DNA of 20,602 bases from the NCBI GenBank assembly GCA_964415045.1, contig CAYPZL010000100.1, forward strand, positions 1 through 20,602, given 5' to 3'. The notes beneath the pieces were generated by a model. It saw only the letters and a list, made by a program, of their open reading frames with translations. It did not search any database and was not told the origin of the DNA. Origin of the DNA: CAYPZL01 sp964415045. GTDB taxonomy: Bacteria; Planctomycetota; Phycisphaerae; Sedimentisphaerales; Anaerobacaceae. The translations under genes were made by a program, and so were the position numbers. Of this stretch, positions 1 to 6,341 are shown piece after piece; the stretch's first letter is position 1; every line of letters starts with the position of its first letter.

Positions 1-38
1 GAAGATTTTTCCTCCCTAAAGTAAGCCTAATCTCCATT

Positions 39-67
39 TTGCAAAAGTTCAGTAATCAATAGAAAAT
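39..67 (+). promoter_or_regulatory. Candidate rnpB promoter
   Basis: TTGCAA at 39-44 is followed after 17 bases by GAAAAT at 62-67. The -35 matches sigma70 consensus at four of six positions and the -10 at four of six. The predicted start, about 74, falls at the base of the RNase P P1 stem, which is what a promoter for this RNA should give. The -10 is weak, so this is a positional inference. Confidence 0.4.
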
Positions 68-69
68 AG

Positions 70-501
70 TCAATTCCAAGAGTGGGTCGGGCGGTCGCTC
101 TGCGTCGCTTCGTGCGAGGCAGAGAGGAAAGTCCGAGCAGGACAGGGCACGGTGGTGGCTAACGGCCACCGAGGGCAACCTCCGGGAAAGTGCCACAGAA
201 AACACACGGCCGATGGCCCTTCGGGGCACAGGCAAAGGTGAAAAGGTGCGGTAAGAGCGCACCGCGGCGACGGCGACGTCGCCGGCACGGCAAACCCCAC
301 CGCCTGCAAGACCAAGCAGCCGGTCGGCGCAAGCTGCACCCGGCCCGGGTGCAAGCGGCTCCTCGGAGCCGTGCGGCCGGCGGGTAGGTCGCTTCCCGCA
401 TCCGCGGGAGAGCCGTCCGGCAACGGCCGGCCCAGATAAATGATCGCCACCCGCCCCAGGCGGGTACAAAACTCGGCTTACAGACCCACTCCTGGAATTG
501 A
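70..501 (+). ncRNA. rnpB: RNase P RNA, bacterial class A
   Basis: This is the catalytic RNA of ribonuclease P, which removes 5' leaders from precursor tRNAs. The conserved blocks appear in the right order: GAGGAAAGTCCGAGC near 124-138, ACAGGGCA and GGCTAACGGCC, GGAAAGTGCCACAGAAA, the GGTGCGGTAAGAGCGCACC hairpin, TGCAAGACC, GGTAGGTCGCT, GAGAGCCGTCCGGCAACGG, CAGATAAATGATCGCC and ACAAAACTCGGCTTACAGACCC. The ends were set by the P1 helix: 70-88 is nearly perfectly complementary to 483-501. At about 432 nt it is longer than the usual 350-400 nt, mainly through a long GC-rich P12 region near 310-385. Short ORFs across it are artefacts. No clear terminator with a T-tract follows; a C10 run at 529-538 does. 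Confidence 0.96.
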
Positions 502-583
502 TTGTTTCCTATCGACGATCGATCCTCGCCCCCCCCCCGACACCCACATCCAGACCGTGCGTACGCAAGACGCCCACCTGTCG

Positions 584-600
584 AGGCCCTCTCGGGGCCT
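584..600. terminator. GC hairpin between convergent rnpB and operon end
   Basis: AGGCCC (584-589) and GGGCCT (595-600) form a six-pair stem with a five-base loop. It lies between the 3' end of rnpB and the stop codon of the minus-strand operon at 628, where a bidirectional terminator would be expected. Neither side has a T-tract, so intrinsic termination is doubtful. Confidence 0.3.
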
Positions 601-627
601 GACGGCAAGACGAAACTTTGTCCTCAT

Positions 628-1053
628 CTAATCTTGTTCTTGCAGTCTCACCTCTGCTGCGTCGGCCAACAGGGCCCGTATTTGATTCACGAGATGCTTG
701 GCGACACCGCCCTTCAGGAGGACATTGCCGTGGTAGGGGTTATCTTCAAGGGGAGCTCGTTCGTAATCCAGATGTCCGATATAGCGTTTTCTCACTCTAT
801 CGAGCTCAACTCGACGGAGAACCGCTGCACCCGTCTTGAAATGCAACTCTCCTGTTTGCCTCGTTTGGTTCAATGTGAATTGCAGTGCTTCCTCGTCATC
901 CATCCAGTTGATGGATTCCTCTATCCACCCATCGGGCCTACAGCGGTTTTTCGGGAAGCAGAACAACCTGATGTTCGCAACCACAGAGTCGCCAAGTACT
1001 TCGACGCAATCGTCGTTCGGAATCCCTTTGATACAGTCATCTGGATATGCCAT
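628..1053 (-). CDS. Hypothetical protein, last gene of TIGR04255 operon
   Basis: A 141-aa soluble protein that I do not recognise with confidence. It has no signal peptide or membrane segment. The C-terminal half is the most conserved-looking part, with an NPYHGN motif near residues 107-112 followed by an amphipathic helix (KHLVNQIRALLADAAEV). It starts 8 bases after the stop of the preceding gene and no Shine-Dalgarno sequence precedes the ATG, so translation probably depends on coupling to that gene. A longer plus-strand ORF (502-1515) covers the same region. The minus-strand reading is preferred because it continues a tightly packed operon with its own promoter. Function unknown; it probably works with the TIGR04255 protein. 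Confidence 0.65.
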   Translation of the reverse strand: MAYPDDCIKGIPNDDCVEVLGDSVVANIRLFCFPKNRCRPDGWIEESINWMDDEEALQFTLNQTRQTGELHFKTGAAVLRRVELDRVRKRYIGHLDYERAPLEDNPYHGNVLLKGGVAKHLVNQIRALLADAAEVRLQEQD

Positions 1054-1061
1054 AACAGGCG

Positions 1062-1568
1062 CTACGTGTTTGATACGATGAAGTCAACCAACAAGGCGAC
1101 CGTCTCGCTCATGTTCACCAAGTCTTTGGGCAGGGGTTTAGACACGGCAACGTCACCTAACCTTCTGTTTGAGATCAGATGCCATCCCGAGTCCTCTTCA
1201 TTAGGCTCGATATTAAACCCGATTCGGAAATCGCTGAATATCCACTCGATCAAGACGGCGCCGTCTTCATCAAGGCATGCACGTAGCGGAGGAATATCGC
1301 GCGCATCTCCTTTCGCTCGTCCGGTTAACGTAATCATGCGCTGGATAGTCGCTAGCAGTCTACTCGCCTGTTCCGCTACTGACCGGTTATCTACGCGCGC
1401 GAGAAGGCTCTCCACATCTCTCGTCGGATCCGGCTCCCCGCGCAAGGTAAAAAGGAACGATTGCTCGTTTACGCCCGTCGTTACGTCTCCCGTTCCGACC
1501 GACGGGCGTGGTTGACCAGGCGAGCCGGACCTATTTTGAGAGTCGGTGTCCTGTGAGAAATTCATCAT
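1062..1568 (-). CDS. Hypothetical protein, middle gene of TIGR04255 operon
   Basis: A 168-aa protein that I do not recognise. The first 35 or so residues are polar and rich in Ser, Gly, Pro and Gln (probably disordered). The rest looks like an alpha/beta domain with a helix around residues 50-80 (VESLLARVDNRSVAEQASRLL) and strands around ACLDEDGAVLIEWIF and FRIGFNIEP, ending in a hydrophobic helix. The ATG at 1566-1568 overlaps the TGA of the TIGR04255 gene as ATGA, and a second ATG follows at once (1563-1565), so the two genes are almost certainly translationally coupled. No catalytic motif can be seen. The tight linkage suggests it forms a complex with, or regulates, the upstream product. 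Confidence 0.72.
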   Translation of the reverse strand: MMNFSQDTDSQNRSGSPGQPRPSVGTGDVTTGVNEQSFLFTLRGEPDPTRDVESLLARVDNRSVAEQASRLLATIQRMITLTGRAKGDARDIPPLRACLDEDGAVLIEWIFSDFRIGFNIEPNEEDSGWHLISNRRLGDVAVSKPLPKDLVNMSETVALLVDFIVSNT

Positions 1569-2377
1569 GATTCCTCATCCTCCAGCTTCTCAGGCTCCAT
1601 AGCATTGTGTAGGCGTTCGCGGATGAACCACTGAATCAACCTGGACCCTCGTACGTGGAAATAGTCGAGTTTGTTCTGAACCTCAGAGATTGGGGTCTTC
1701 TGAGTTGTGTAGAAGTCCGTGTCGACCATGAAACACTCTTCTTTGTTCTCCTGCGCTTCAACGAGGGCTGTCACGATTCTGGCCATGCTGTCGCCGTCAT
1801 CCAGTTGAAGCTCGCACTTGGCCTCGAACGTTCGGATACTCGCCTTAACAGCCTCGTTGGGAGAACTTAACAAGCCCAGAACGTGCGGCTGCAGCAATTC
1901 GGTCCACGGAACATCCTTCAATCCGAGATCGGATCGTCTTATGATGTCCACGTATCGGAGTCCAATTCGAGAAAAACACGCAGGCTCATAGATTTTCGTC
2001 AACGCTTCGAGCGGCGTCTTCAACTTTTCTTTGAATTCCTGCCGTCTTTTGTAGCTCCTCGCCGTCAAGGCAAGAAACGTCCGAGTGAGATTGACTACCC
2101 AGCTGCCGTCCTCCGAGGAGAACTCGTAATTCTTTGTTTCTGTAGGTACCATCTGCCGCAAGACTTCAGTCGGGCTTTCCTTTTGAGCTCTCTGGGGCAG
2201 AGGAAGAGCAAGTTCTTCCTTTTCGCAGAAGCCTGGGAATTCCGTCCGGATCGCGTCCTGAAAGTCAGCGGGGATCTGCGTGTCTATTCGCAAGATCGGG
2301 GGAAATCTGACTTGGCATATCACTCGATCCAGAGGGTTTTTCTTGTAGATCACTCTCGGGGCATCCGGAAACGGCAT
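1565..2377 (-). CDS. TIGR04255 family protein
   Basis: A 270-aa cytoplasmic protein whose pattern matches the sporadically distributed TIGR04255 family: an N-terminal motif like NPLDRVICQVRFPPILRI (residues about 14-31), a central strand-rich part (WVVNLTRTFLALTARSYKR), then a segment like CFSRIGLRYVDIIRR (about 153-167), and a conserved helical C-terminus (LDYFHVRGSRLIQWFIRERL). The family has no established biochemical role and a patchy distribution typical of accessory genes. The start at 2377 is supported by GAGGTGA a few bases upstream. The gene leads a three-gene operon from the promoter at 2460-2488. The family call rests on remembered motifs, not on a search. Confidence 0.78.
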   Translation of the reverse strand: MPFPDAPRVIYKKNPLDRVICQVRFPPILRIDTQIPADFQDAIRTEFPGFCEKEELALPLPQRAQKESPTEVLRQMVPTETKNYEFSSEDGSWVVNLTRTFLALTARSYKRRQEFKEKLKTPLEALTKIYEPACFSRIGLRYVDIIRRSDLGLKDVPWTELLQPHVLGLLSSPNEAVKASIRTFEAKCELQLDDGDSMARIVTALVEAQENKEECFMVDTDFYTTQKTPISEVQNKLDYFHVRGSRLIQWFIRERLHNAMEPEKLEDEES

Positions 2378-2459
2378 CCGCTCACCTCAATTCACTCGCC
2401 CTGCAAATCGACATCCGTTTCATGTCTTCGTCGCAGTGGAAAACTCACACGTCACCTTA

Positions 2460-2488
2460 AGTATAGCACCATTGCATATCTGCCTCAA
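2460..2488 (-). promoter_or_regulatory. Sigma70-type promoter of TIGR04255 operon
   Basis: Read on the minus strand, TTGAGG (2483-2488) is followed after exactly 17 bases by TATACT (2460-2465). Transcription should start near 2453, giving a leader of about 75 nt before the TIGR04255 start codon. The promoter shows the operon is independent of the gene upstream at 2508-3203. Confidence 0.7.
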
Positions 2489-2507
2489 GTAGAAAAACGC
2501 CAATTTA

Positions 2508-3203
2508 TTATATGGCTACGGAGACCCTTCCGCCATTCAAGCCTTCGAGCCAGAAACGTTCTACGGAGTAGGCTTGGGTGGTGTTGGGTTTTTGCTTTGT
2601 TGGGGGCAGGACTCTGCGGCAAGCGTCGGGGGTGAGCGCGAGGATGCCGATGCCTCTTTCGTCGAAGTCTGATATGCGTTTGCTTTTGAGCAATCGTTTT
2701 GCAACGTCGGCCGGCAGGGCTACGTAGGATTCGTCGGCGAATCCGAGGTTGTTGATGGCCTGGTGGAGGGCGTCGTCGATGCGGGTGAGTTTGAGCTCCA
2801 CGGCGATGAGGCGTTTGTGCAAGGGCATCCAGCCGTTACGTTTGCAGAATGTTTCGTCGCCGGCCGGGTGCACGAAGCGGTCTTTCACGAGCCGTTGCAC
2901 CTCGCGTTCGATTCTCTCCCTGTCGAGGTACGGCTCGAAGGCACGGTACAGATCCTCCACGCCAACGCTGTCGCCTGTCTCCTGCTCTGGTATGAGGGAC
3001 AGCAGGTGTACGCGGAGTTGCGAGCGGATGGGCTTGGTCTGGCGCAGACGCAAACGAGCGTTGACTTTCGTCTTATTCAGCGAACAGCCGACGAGGTCGC
3101 AGATGCCCCACGGCGTGGGGAACTCCCTTTTGACCATCAACCCCTGCGCGCGCAGCCAGCGGGCCGCAGGTTCCACCATTTCCCGTTCATAAGCGAAAGA
3201 CAT
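2508..3203 (-). CDS. PD-(D/E)XK nuclease-like hypothetical protein
   Basis: A 231-aa protein with the landmarks of a PD-(D/E)XK nuclease fold: an N-terminal helix and strand with Glu27 (VKREF), Asp36 in WGICDLVG, then Glu136-x-Lys138 in LIAVELKLT, followed by a helix with DDALHQA and a later strand GIGILAL. About 90 residues between the two halves are basic and helical (RLRLRQTKPIRSQLRVHLL and ERIEREVQRLVKDRF), probably an inserted winged-helix or DNA-binding part. A longer reading starts at 3299, but that codon lies at the -10 box of the promoter at 3299-3327. ATG 3203, with GGAG nine bases upstream, is therefore preferred. It may cleave DNA or RNA. The fold is inferred from motif spacing only, and loss of activity cannot be excluded. 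Confidence 0.6.
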   Translation of the reverse strand: MSFAYEREMVEPAARWLRAQGLMVKREFPTPWGICDLVGCSLNKTKVNARLRLRQTKPIRSQLRVHLLSLIPEQETGDSVGVEDLYRAFEPYLDRERIEREVQRLVKDRFVHPAGDETFCKRNGWMPLHKRLIAVELKLTRIDDALHQAINNLGFADESYVALPADVAKRLLKSKRISDFDERGIGILALTPDACRRVLPPTKQKPNTTQAYSVERFWLEGLNGGRVSVAI

Positions 3204-3298
3204 TGAAGCTGGCTCCGCGCGAAACTGCCGGATCATTTTACAAAGCCGCGTCGAAGTATCCATCAGAGCTGATACAGTACACCACGCAAGTTCTCCCA

Positions 3299-3327
3299 AG
3301 TATACTCACGGCCGCCGTTTTGCTCAA
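3299..3327 (-). promoter_or_regulatory. Sigma70-type promoter of nuclease-like gene
   Basis: On the minus strand TTGAGC (3322-3327) and TATACT (3299-3304) are separated by 17 bases. The predicted start, near 3292, lies about 90 nt before the chosen ATG at 3203. It is almost the same sequence design as the promoter at 2460-2488 (TTGAG plus TATACTT). Confidence 0.65.
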
Positions 3328-3403
3328 GTTCAATATCGGCGAAATCCCGTTGTTCTCGCCAGAATTGACCTTGGCCCGTCCTCACTGAACCCTCATCCGT
3401 CGC

Positions 3404-4027
3404 TCAGCCCTTCAGTTGGGCGACGAGTTGGCGGGTCTGGGGGGATTGGTTTTGGTGGGCGTCTTTGAAGGCCTGGGCGGACGATTGGTTTTGTTTCTTG
3501 AACAGCTCGTTGCCGGTGACGATTTCCTGGAGGGCCTGAGACTTGTCGCAGGCGTCCTTGAGGAAGCGGACGGCCCGGGTGCCGTAGACGCCGCCGAACA
3601 GGGCGCAGATGCCGATGCCGACTTCGAGCAGGGAATCGGCGACCCGCCAGGGGTCGGGACGCTGGGCCGATTCGGTCAGCGTGGTGCGGGCTAGGTTCCA
3701 GTTGGACTGGGCCAGGATGTCTTCGGCGGTTTCGGCCTGGGGGTATTCCCTGGGCAGGCCGAAGTAGGAGGCGAAGGATCGGCTCTGCAGCTCGGAAAGC
3801 TGCGCCAGCGCTTGCAGCTTGTCGGAGGCGTTCTCGGCCCGTGCGGTCTGGGCCGCCTGGGCGGTGGTACGGCTGTGCAGCCAGGCGTTCTGCTTCTGTT
3901 GTTCGCTCGGCGCCAGGCGGAGGCTGTCACACCCGCCGACGCAAAACGTGACAGCGAACAGGATGGATGCGAAACAGGCGGTCGGTGTGGTTGTGGTTCT
4001 TCTGCTTTTTCGCGCGTGCTTTTTCAT
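3404..4027 (-). CDS. Phage-associated lipoprotein with internal TM segment
   Basis: A 207-aa protein with a lipoprotein signal: basic N-terminus, hydrophobic stretch (FASILFAVTFCVGGC) and lipobox VGGC with the lipidated Cys at 33. A polar Ala/Gln-rich helical region covers residues 45-80. A membrane segment is likely at about 131-150 (DSLLEVGIGICALFGGVYG), followed by a charged, Gln-rich tail. The reading frame extends upstream to 5212, but that part lies opposite the radical SAM gene and is a shadow. ATG 4027 has GGGAG seven bases upstream. It has the same orientation as the phage late genes and follows the one-TM coiled-coil gene, so an envelope or lysis role (spanin-like or holin accessory) is possible but unproven. 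It may instead be host-derived. Confidence 0.68.
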   Translation of the reverse strand: MKKHARKSRRTTTTPTACFASILFAVTFCVGGCDSLRLAPSEQQKQNAWLHSRTTAQAAQTARAENASDKLQALAQLSELQSRSFASYFGLPREYPQAETAEDILAQSNWNLARTTLTESAQRPDPWRVADSLLEVGIGICALFGGVYGTRAVRFLKDACDKSQALQEIVTGNELFKKQNQSSAQAFKDAHQNQSPQTRQLVAQLKG

Positions 4028-4093
4028 GTTGTTCTCCCGAATTCTTCTACAGTTTCCTGGTGTTGAGACGTACACTGATGGTTCACGAACGAT

Positions 4094-5206
4094 GTGCGGA
4101 AAGTGCTTGAGATGGACACGGCCAGGGCATTCAGACCCGAGACAATTTTGTTGTGGCGCAAGGTGGAACGGCACGCCGAGGCCCGGCGCATCATCGAGAT
4201 GTTCCCGCAAGCGCGCGTCCGAGTCGTGGAGCGACAACGTCCCGTCGCCATACCGGGGCGTTCGCCGGACCGCGCCGTCGTAGCGGGAAAGAGGGTGTTG
4301 ATGATCGGTGAGACGACCTCTTTCGTGAAGCAGTTCGATGGCCGTCTCGGAAAGGGAGTGCTCTGTAGCCCTTACGCCAAGCTCGTCCCCATCTCCAACG
4401 GCTGTCCCTACTATTGCACCTACTGCTATCTCGCGCAGGTTTATCGTGACTATCTGCCTTTGATAAAGATGAACATCAACCACGATAGGATGTTCCGAGA
4501 GATACGAAAGACGACAGCCGGCGCCGGCGGTGCGGTCGCTTTCAACATGGGCGAGATGCTCGACAGTCTGGCGCTCGACCACGTCAGTCTTCTGACACAG
4601 CGACTGGTACCGTTCTTTGCCGGCCTTTCGCGCGGGTACCTGATGCTGTTGACGAAGAGCGCCAATGTCGACGGCCTCTTGCGTGTCGAACCGAATCGCA
4701 GGGTCGTGGTGTCGTGGAGCCTGAACAGTCGGCGGATGATTGAACGATACGAGGTGGGTACGGCCGACCTGGATGAACGTATCGAGGCGGCCAGACGCTG
4801 CCAGGAGCGCGGGTATCGCATTCGACTGCGCATCGATCCGGGAATTCTCTCGCAGGATTGGCGCTGCGACTATGCCGAGCTGATTCAAGAAGCGCTGTCC
4901 GTTCTTGAGCCGGAGAATCTCACGCTGGGCATGTTGCGCCTGTTGCCGGGACATTTTCGTCTCGCCGCCTGCGCCTACGGCTGGCGCGGAGCCGAGCTGC
5001 GCAACGCCGGGCTGGTCTGTAGAGCATCCGACGGCAAACTCCGCTATTGCCCGACGCAGCGCGTCGAGTTCTACACATTCCTGATCGATGCCATTCGCGA
5101 TTTCCACAAGCATGTTTCCATCAGTCTCTGCCGCGAGACACCCGAGGTGTGGAGCCGCCTGGCGACTGGCTGCCAACGCGGCAAATGCAACTGCCTGATC
5201 TGGTGA
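4094..5206 (+). CDS. Spore photoproduct lyase-like radical SAM protein
   Basis: A 370-aa radical SAM enzyme of the spore photoproduct lyase (SplB-like) group. The 4Fe-4S cluster motif is CX3CX2C at Cys104, Cys108 and Cys111, in NGCPYYCTYCYLAQ. Downstream are the barrel segments GEMLDSLALDH, LMLLTKSANVDGLL, VVVSWSLNS, RIRLRIDPGI and a C-terminal LCRETPEVW...CNCLIW segment typical of the group. True SplB repairs the UV thymine dimer of endospores; homologues in non-sporulating bacteria have no settled role, and DNA photoproduct repair is only one possibility. The start is either GTG 4094 or ATG 4112; the latter has GGAAAG upstream and removes six residues. It is a lone plus-strand gene between two minus-strand phage-type genes, like a moron. 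Confidence 0.9.
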   Translation: MRKVLEMDTARAFRPETILLWRKVERHAEARRIIEMFPQARVRVVERQRPVAIPGRSPDRAVVAGKRVLMIGETTSFVKQFDGRLGKGVLCSPYAKLVPISNGCPYYCTYCYLAQVYRDYLPLIKMNINHDRMFREIRKTTAGAGGAVAFNMGEMLDSLALDHVSLLTQRLVPFFAGLSRGYLMLLTKSANVDGLLRVEPNRRVVVSWSLNSRRMIERYEVGTADLDERIEAARRCQERGYRIRLRIDPGILSQDWRCDYAELIQEALSVLEPENLTLGMLRLLPGHFRLAACAYGWRGAELRNAGLVCRASDGKLRYCPTQRVEFYTFLIDAIRDFHKHVSISLCRETPEVWSRLATGCQRGKCNCLIW

Positions 5207-5245
5207 CGTCATGAACGCTTCTTCTCAAGGGTTCACGGCCGCGTG

Positions 5246-5515
5246 TTAGAGGCGCTTGTGTTCTTCTGTCTCTTCCTCGATGCGTTGGAGTCGATACTCG
5301 TGTGAGATGCTTCTTTCGCTCAGCAGTTTGAGTTCCTGGCGAAAGCCCTTCTGGTTGGCCAGCAGCATGGTGACGTCGCGCTGGAGCAGGTTGAGGCGGC
5401 TTTGCAGGTTGACCCAGGTCCCGACGATCAGCGAGGCCAGGACCATCAGTTGCATGACGACCGAGAGATTGACGCGGCGGTCGAGCCGCCAGGCGGTGGG
5501 GTGGGGTCGTGTCAT
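5246..5515 (-). CDS. One-TM coiled-coil phage protein, holin/spanin-like
   Basis: An 89-aa protein with a basic N-terminus (RPHPTAWRLDRR), one hydrophobic membrane segment (VVMQLMVLASLIVGTWV, about 19-35), then a long charged heptad region (RLNLLQRDVTMLLANQKGF through HEYRLQRIEEETEEHKRL) likely to form a coiled coil. Size and layout resemble small phage holin or i-spanin-type proteins found near the end of late operons. The frame stays open to 5974, but that part lies opposite the four-helix-bundle gene. ATG 5515 has an excellent GGGAGG five to six bases upstream, so the short form is right. It directly follows the inverted-repeat cassette on the minus strand. The lysis role is inferred. Confidence 0.75.
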   Translation of the reverse strand: MTRPHPTAWRLDRRVNLSVVMQLMVLASLIVGTWVNLQSRLNLLQRDVTMLLANQKGFRQELKLLSERSISHEYRLQRIEEETEEHKRL

Positions 5516-5533
5516 TTGTACCTCCCGGGGATG

Positions 5534-5575
5534 CGATTGGGGATTGGGGATTGGAGATTGGGGATTGCGGATTGG
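5534..5575 (+). repeat. Left arm: six heptamer units
   Basis: Tandem seven-base units start at 5535, 5542, 5549, 5556, 5563 and 5570, reading GATTGGG, GATTGGG, GATTGGA, GATTGGG, GATTGCG and GATTGG. They lie upstream of the four-helix-bundle start and match the right arm in inverted orientation. Confidence 0.9.
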
Positions 5576-5599
5576 TCGCGCGTTTGTTAGACTGGGGAC

Positions 5600-5953
5600 A
5601 TGAAGCCTGACGAGTTCAAAGGCAGGACCAAGGCGTTCGCGCTGCGCGTCATCCGGCTTGTTCGCGCGCTGCCGAAGGAGCGGACGGCAGATGTCATGGC
5701 CAGGCAATTGCTCCGCTGCGGGACGTCGGTTGGCGCAAACTACCGCGCCGCCTGTCGGGCCCAGTCGCGGGCCGATTTCGTGGCAAAGATGCGCATCGTA
5801 GAAGAGGAATGCGACGAATCCCTTTATTGGATGGAACTGCTTATCGAGGCGGGGATTGTGGAAGAGGCTCGCCTGCGTGACTTGATGAGGGAGGCCAACG
5901 AAATCCTCGCGATGGTTGTCACCTCCATTAAGACTGCACGCAGCCATGCTTAA
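5600..5953 (+). CDS. Four-helix-bundle protein (23S rRNA intervening-sequence family)
   Basis: A 117-aa protein that clearly fits the four-helix-bundle / S23 family (TIGR02436), usually 115-125 aa. Helix 1 carries KAFALRVIRLVRALP. The hallmark segment is VMARQLLRCGTSVGANYRAA (about 34-53), followed by SRADFVAKMRIVEEECDESLYWMELLIEAGIV (about 58-89) and a last helix. Relatives are encoded inside 23S rRNA intervening sequences, and others act as accessory (Avd) proteins of diversity-generating retroelements; these form positively charged oligomers that bind nucleic acid. No reverse transcriptase or template/variable repeat is seen here. ATG 5600 has GGGGA five bases upstream. The gene is antisense to the phage operon around it and is enclosed by inverted heptamer arms. 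Its function is not established. Confidence 0.93.
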   Translation: MKPDEFKGRTKAFALRVIRLVRALPKERTADVMARQLLRCGTSVGANYRAACRAQSRADFVAKMRIVEEECDESLYWMELLIEAGIVEEARLRDLMREANEILAMVVTSIKTARSHA

Positions 5954-5984
5954 TCCCCAATCTCCAATCGGCAATCCGCAATCG
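5952..5984 (-). repeat. Right arm: inverted heptamer units
   Basis: Units AATCCCC, AATCTCC, AATCGGC, AATCCGC and AATCG run from 5952 to 5984, the inverted counterpart of the left arm. They contain the 15-mer CGGCAATCCGCAATC (5969-5983), which recurs at 14109-14123. Confidence 0.9.
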
Positions 5985-5985
5985 T

Positions 5986-6318
5986 TTACGGTGTGGCGTA
6001 AAAGACGTTGTTGTCGCCTACGCGGGACATGAGGGCGTAGGTTCCGGCAGCGAGGCTGCCCTGGGTCAGGAACGACTCGGCAAGGTTCGTCGCCTGCATC
6101 GGCTCGCCCATCTCGGTCGGGGCCGAGCCGGCGGCGCCGATGGCGACGGCCCGGACGTTGTAGACGTTGTACGCGGCATGGCTGGTGATCTTCACCGCCC
6201 AGGCCGTGGCGCCCGCTCCGGGCGAGATCACGATGGAAGCCTCCTGCCTGTCCTCGGCGCCCGCGCGGGCGAGGTCGGCCAGCAGTTGTCCCTGGTCCGT
6301 GACGTGTCTCTGGTTCAT
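5986..6318 (-). CDS. Small phage structural protein, unknown
   Basis: A 110-aa protein with no signal peptide. Residues 1-25 form a likely helix (DQGQLLADLARAGAEDRQEA). The rest alternates short strands typical of a phage beta-sandwich or decoration protein (AWAVKITSHAAYNVYNVRAVAI) and ends in a Gly/Ala-rich tail with GTYALMSRVGDNNVFYA. A strong AAAGGAGG lies about 11 bases before ATG 6318. It starts 23 bases after the stop of the 608-aa hub-like gene and is the last gene before the inverted-repeat cassette. I do not recognise a family; a minor tail or fibre-associated part is the likely role from position. Confidence 0.7.
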   Translation of the reverse strand: MNQRHVTDQGQLLADLARAGAEDRQEASIVISPGAGATAWAVKITSHAAYNVYNVRAVAIGAAGSAPTEMGEPMQATNLAESFLTQGSLAAGTYALMSRVGDNNVFYATP

Positions 6319-6341
6319 GTGCGGCTATGCCTCCTTTCGCG

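Larger units (their letters stand above)
5534..5984. mobile_element. Heptamer inverted-repeat cassette carrying four-helix-bundle gene
   Basis: A 451-bp unit bounded by complementary arms 5534-5566 and 5952-5984. Of 33 positions 30 pair, with an uninterrupted 18-bp block (5549-5566 with 5952-5969). Both arms are runs of seven-base units of the type GATTGGG or GATTGCG. The ORF 5600-5953 fills the interior and its TAA overlaps the first bases of the right arm. On the minus strand the cassette starts one base after the TAA of the 110-aa phage gene and ends just before the GGGAGG of the next gene, so it splits the operon without touching coding sequence. I see no target-site duplication and no transposase. 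Mobility is inferred from the exact junction placement and the related hairpin at 14072-14137. Confidence 0.7.

Noticed and set aside
502..1515. 337-aa plus-strand ORF
   Set aside because: It lies opposite two minus-strand genes that are tightly coupled to the TIGR04255 gene, overlaps the base of rnpB at its start, and its translation shows no domain-like pattern.
4028..5212. Upstream extension of the lipoprotein frame to 602 aa
   Set aside because: This part is antisense to the radical SAM gene. The internal ATG at 4027 has a good ribosome binding site and a lipoprotein signal follows it.
5565..5592. Promoter for the four-helix gene (TTGCGG and TTAGAC)
   Set aside because: The -10 matches consensus at only two of six positions and would leave almost no leader; the -35 is just part of the heptamer repeat.
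5516..5974. Upstream extension of the one-TM protein to 242 aa
   Set aside because: It is antisense to the four-helix-bundle gene and includes the heptamer arms. ATG 5515 has a near-perfect Shine-Dalgarno sequence.
5535..5984. CRISPR array or diversity-generating retroelement
   Set aside because: The seven-base units are tandem without spacers. The four-helix protein resembles Avd, but there is no reverse transcriptase and no template/variable repeat pair in the window.
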